Below, one piece after another: positions 60,776-64,000 of a stretch of 64,000 nucleotides of DNA (positions within the stretch are counted from its first letter, which is position 1; every line of letters begins with the position of its first letter). Below the pieces are notes generated by a model that ran no database searches, had not been told where the DNA came from, and saw nothing but the letters and a program-made list of their open reading frames with translations. Origin of the DNA: Mesobacillus jeotgali (GTDB taxonomy: Bacteria > Bacillota > Bacilli > Bacillales > Cytobacillaceae); the NCBI RefSeq assembly GCF_002874535.1, contig NZ_CP025025.1, positions 122,001 through 186,000 of the forward strand. Reading direction: 5' to 3'. A program made the translations under genes and the position numbers.

Positions 60776-60812
60776 AAAGACGAACAGTTTTGATGCTGTT
60801 CGTCTTTTTTGT
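60776..60812 (+). terminator. Strong intrinsic terminator
   Basis: AAAGACGAACAG (60776-60787) pairs with CTGTTCGTCTTT (60796-60807), followed by Ts. Confidence 0.88.
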
Positions 60813-61023
60813 AATTTTTGGAAGAAGCTGAATAGAATTGGATTATTAAATGTGCCGGAACGGGTGTATACATTTGTCTATTGGGTAAAAGAATAAAGTC
60901 TGTCCACTAACATTGGAAAATAATCACAGCCTAAGAAGTAGAGTCCGCATCTCCTGTATTGGATCCACCGTGACTATCCACCATTAACCTTTCAACGATA
61001 TCCCACTCAGAAGGAGAGAAAGT

Positions 61024-62538
61024 ATGTATATTCATTTCAATCATCACAGCCAGCTTTCGATTAAGAGGATTTTGGGAACGCCTGAACAAGATATTAGCGG
61101 GATTTATTATGATTCGAGGAGAGTTACTCCTAATTCGGTGTTTGTCTGCATGAGCGGGGAAAACCATGATGGCCATTTGTATATAAAAGAAGCTGTTGAG
61201 AAGGGTGCAGGTGTCATTGCCGGTGAAAACCTTGAGCGGCTTGAGGAAGCGTTTCACCAGTATCCACACGTGACATTTGTTTTAACCGAAAGCGCTCGCA
61301 GCTTCCTGGCAAGGATTTCAATCATCTTTTATGAACGAGTCCATGAAAAAATCAAAACGGTGGGAGTAACCGGAACGAATGGCAAAACAACTGTAGCGGC
61401 CTATGTAAAATCACTTATGACAAATTTAGAAATGCCGAGCGGATATATTGGTACAATTGGAATGTTCTCCTCAAAGGGCAGAATTGAATTCAGCCAGACG
61501 ACCCCGACTACACCTGAATCAATTGATTTGCATTCTATTTTTAATCAAATGTACCTGCAGGGTGACCAGCTTGCTTCGATGGAGGTGACCTCCGTGGCCA
61601 TCGAACAGAAGCGAGTAGAAGGAATCAACTTTGATATTGCCATACATACAAACCTGACGCCCGAACATCTTGAATTCCATCATACATTTGAAAATTATCG
61701 CAACGCTAAGCTGAAGCTGTTCCGCCAGGCAAAACAAGCCGTAGTGAATATGGATGATGAGGGAATGTCAGCTGAAATCCTCGAAATTTTTAACGGACCT
61801 GTGCTGACATACAGCCTCGATAAGAACACAGAGGCGGACGTGAAAGCGAGCAATATCAAGATGTCTGCCACTGGGACGGTCTTTGAGATGATTGTCGGGG
61901 GAGAGTCCTATATCGTCAGGGCTCCGATTTTCGGCAATTATAATGTTGCAAACCTTCTGGCGGCAGTATGTACTGCGCTGCATTCCGGATTCACCGTCGA
62001 GGAAATTCTCCCGGCGATCACGATGCTTGAAAGCCCTGAAGGAAGGCTTGAAGTGTTGCAGGAATACGGAAACCGAAACATTATCCTGGATTATGCACAC
62101 ACGCCTCCAGCCTTGAAAAACCTGATCAAAGAGGTGAAAAAAATGCCTCACCGTCGCCTGATTGTGATGATTGCGGGGATAGGGATCAGGGATTGGGAGA
62201 AGATGCCGCAAATGGCCCAGGCGATTGAAGGGGAGGCGGATGAAATTGTTGTTTCGGTTGATCACCCGGGCTTTCATGATCCTGAGGATATTATCGATAA
62301 GGTTCTTACCGGTTTTAAAAAGCCGCGAGCGGGCAATATCCATAGAGCGCCAACTCGTCATGAGGGTGTCCTGGCTGCTATGGACTTAAGCAGTGAAAAG
62401 GATCTGATCGTCCTGACAAGCGGCTGTATCAACGGGGCACAGCTGGTAAAAGGAGAACGGATCCCGCATTCCGATAAAGACATCATCCGTAATTATTTCA
62501 TGTTGGAAAAAGAGACCCGCAGCGTGGAGTATGTCTAA
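61024..62538 (+). CDS. MurE-family Mur ligase paralogue
   Basis: Cytoplasmic ATP-dependent amide ligase of 504 aa. N-terminal substrate domain (about 1-105) has GIYYDSRRVTPNSVFVCMSG. The central domain has ATP loop VGVTGTNGKTTVAAYV and IHTNLTPEHLEFHHTFENY. The C-terminal domain has GRLEVLQEYGNRNIILDYAHTP. MurE enzymes adding meso-diaminopimelate carry DNPR in the C-terminal domain; here that site reads DHPGFHDPED, so the amino-acid substrate probably differs. It lies outside any cell-wall cluster. AGAAGGAGAG precedes ATG 61024. Possibly a paralogue for modified peptidoglycan or a secondary metabolite. Confidence 0.82.
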   Translation: MYIHFNHHSQLSIKRILGTPEQDISGIYYDSRRVTPNSVFVCMSGENHDGHLYIKEAVEKGAGVIAGENLERLEEAFHQYPHVTFVLTESARSFLARISIIFYERVHEKIKTVGVTGTNGKTTVAAYVKSLMTNLEMPSGYIGTIGMFSSKGRIEFSQTTPTTPESIDLHSIFNQMYLQGDQLASMEVTSVAIEQKRVEGINFDIAIHTNLTPEHLEFHHTFENYRNAKLKLFRQAKQAVVNMDDEGMSAEILEIFNGPVLTYSLDKNTEADVKASNIKMSATGTVFEMIVGGESYIVRAPIFGNYNVANLLAAVCTALHSGFTVEEILPAITMLESPEGRLEVLQEYGNRNIILDYAHTPPALKNLIKEVKKMPHRRLIVMIAGIGIRDWEKMPQMAQAIEGEADEIVVSVDHPGFHDPEDIIDKVLTGFKKPRAGNIHRAPTRHEGVLAAMDLSSEKDLIVLTSGCINGAQLVKGERIPHSDKDIIRNYFMLEKETRSVEYV

Positions 62539-62551
62539 GGGTAGATATAAG

Positions 62552-62586
62552 AATAGCCTAATCCTCCGCAGGATTAGGCTATTTTT
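62552..62586 (+). terminator. Strong intrinsic terminator
   Basis: AATAGCCTAATCC (62552-62564) pairs perfectly with GGATTAGGCTATT (62571-62583), followed by TTT. Confidence 0.9.
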
Positions 62587-62781
62587 ATAAAAAACCTGGC
62601 TGTTTTTAGTGGAAAGGCAGCACGACGCTTGCCAATGGTTTTTGCGAATTTTCAAGCGTAATATCAATACAAATGACAGCTTTACCGATCAATAGGGAGG
62701 GTATATTAAGTAACAGGAAGAATACATTAATGGATATGAAAAGCGAACGAAGATATAGTGAAAGTTAAGGAGGCAATCCAC

Positions 62782-64000
62782 ATGACGAATAATCAAGCCG
62801 GCTGGAATATCGATAATAGCTATTCACGGCTGCCTAAAATATTTTATAGTCTTCAGAAACCAGCTCCTGTGGAGGTACCGGAACTGGTCATCTTTAATGA
62901 GTCGCTTGCGGAGGAGCTCGGTTTAAATCCTGAAGTGCTGCAAGATGACGAAGGGGCTGCCGTCTTTGGCGGCAACGAGGTCCCAGAAGGGGGAACTCCG
63001 CTTGCCCAGGCATATGCAGGACATCAATTCGGTCATTTCACGATGCTTGGCGACGGGAGGGCAGTTCTGCTTGGCGAGCAGGTCACCCCTGATGGCGAGC
63101 GATTTGATATCCAGCTGAAAGGCTCAGGGCGTACACCATATTCCCGTGGCGGAGACGGCCGTGCAGGACTTGGACCGATGCTCAGGGAATTTATCATCAG
63201 TGAAGCAATGGTAGGTTTGGGAATCCCGACGACCAGAAGTCTGGCAGTGACGACAACGGGGGAGCAAATCATCCGCGAGACGATGCAAACTGGAGCAATC
63301 CTAACCCGTGTGGCAGCCAGTCATCTAAGGGTTGGTACATTCCAATTTGCCGCGAACTGGGGTAAGACAGAGGACCTGCGGGCATTGGCTGATTATGCAA
63401 TCGAGCGTCATTATCCTGAAGTTGAAGGAGAGGAAAACCGCTACCTTTCCTTTTTGAAAAAAGTAATCAAGCGTCAGGCAGCATTGATTGCGAAATGGCA
63501 GCATGTTGGTTTTATCCATGGGGTCATGAACACTGACAACATGACAATCAGCGGCGAGACGATTGATTATGGGCCATGTGCTTTCATGGACACCTATGAT
63601 CCGGCGACCGTTTTCAGTTCAATTGACCGCGACGGCCGCTATGCATATGGGAATCAGCCGTATATTGGCGGCTGGAATCTTTCGAGGTTTGCTGAAGCCT
63701 TGTTGCCTTTGCTGAATGAAGATGAAGACGAGGCGGTAAAACTGGCGGAGGAAGCCCTCTCTGAATTCCCAGAGATATTTGAGTCAGAATTCATATCCGG
63801 AATGAGATTGAAACTGGGTATTTTCAATGAGGAAAAAGAAGACAAGGCGATTATATCCGACCTGCTTAATCTCATGCATAAGCATAAAGCTGACTTTACG
63901 AATACGTTTAAAGCATTGACCTTTGACCAGTTAGAAGAATCGGAGTTGTTCAAGGCTCAGGAGTTCACGAAGTGGCATGGGAGATGGGAGGAAAGACTTG
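62782..64000 (+). CDS. selO: Protein adenylyltransferase SelO (YdiU), partial at window end
   Basis: A pseudokinase-fold AMP transferase that adenylylates proteins, in bacteria protecting against oxidative stress. The visible 406 residues carry the family start [73 protein letters not shown] and the metal loop [32 protein letters not shown] precedes ATG 62782. The C-terminal part lies beyond the window, so whether its last motif has Cys or another residue cannot be seen. Confidence 0.93.
   Translation, partial: MTNNQAGWNIDNSYSRLPKIFYSLQKPAPVEVPELVIFNESLAEELGLNPEVLQDDEGAAVFGGNEVPEGGTPLAQAYAGHQFGHFTMLGDGRAVLLGEQVTPDGERFDIQLKGSGRTPYSRGGDGRAGLGPMLREFIISEAMVGLGIPTTRSLAVTTTGEQIIRETMQTGAILTRVAASHLRVGTFQFAANWGKTEDLRALADYAIERHYPEVEGEENRYLSFLKKVIKRQAALIAKWQHVGFIHGVMNTDNMTISGETIDYGPCAFMDTYDPATVFSSIDRDGRYAYGNQPYIGGWNLSRFAEALLPLLNEDEDEAVKLAEEALSEFPEIFESEFISGMRLKLGIFNEEKEDKAIISDLLNLMHKHKADFTNTFKALTFDQLEESELFKAQEFTKWHGRWEERL

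Overview
The window reads as chromosome of a low-GC, spore-former-type member of the Bacillaceae. The evidence is strong AGGAGG-type ribosome sites, TTG/GTG starts, many intrinsic terminators, B. subtilis-type Zur, Fnr, PhoP, CcpA and MhqR-like sites, and gene families such as YfkAB, YcgQ/YcgR, YciC and the YtiB carbonic-anhydrase family. I saw no rRNA, tRNA, phage or intact insertion sequence.

Layout. 1-9.2 kb: rlmD-type methyltransferase, an ECF sigma/anti-sigma pair, a HAD phosphatase, a lipoprotein, DUF429, Nif3-like, a P-loop protein and a tRNA-dihydrouridine synthase. 9.3-19.9 kb: a sugar locus with a cre site, a ChvE-type ABC transporter (chvE-mmsA-mmsB), a membrane-anchored sugar-binding sensor with a LytS/YesN-type two-component system, a XylF lipoprotein and an inositol-dehydrogenase-like oxidoreductase. 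20-25.5 kb: katG, sixteen 52-bp tandem repeats, and sstT behind a coupled leader peptide. 25.8-27.9 kb: a probable bicarbonate module (DUF2294/MpsC-like protein, SbtA permease, and a beta-carbonic-anhydrase homologue lacking its zinc ligands). 28-32.3 kb: an adenosylcobalamin riboswitch ahead of a thioesterase and class I ribonucleotide reductase, which fits the use of a B12-independent enzyme when cobalamin is scarce. 32.4-39.7 kb: acetyltransferase, amine oxidase, yfkAB, an EAL protein, a PAS-GGDEF cyclase, and narK with an Fnr site. 39.9-40.8 kb: a deletion scar joining two truncated genes. 41-48.3 kb: a zinc-limitation regulon with several Zur boxes (ZnuA-like lipoprotein, YcgR/YcgQ, YciC GTPase, and zinc-free S14, L31 and L33). 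48.5-64 kb: mixed housekeeping and stress genes, including a cysteine dioxygenase-like enzyme, ABC-F, TspO, PstS, an MhqR-like quinone-stress operon, a MurE paralogue and the start of SelO.

The most striking items are these. (1) A peroxiredoxin-like gene at 55321-55869 on the minus strand has an in-frame TGA exactly at its catalytic cysteine codon, followed by a SECIS-like hairpin, so it is probably a selenoprotein. (2) The SbtA/pseudo-carbonic-anhydrase module is preceded by two abutting hairpins, the second a terminator, with almost no room for a promoter. (3) Three intergenic repeat families have periods of 52, 52 and about 20.5 bp, all near whole numbers of helical turns.

Coordinates and translations were worked out by eye. 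Family names rest on recognised motifs, not on database searches.
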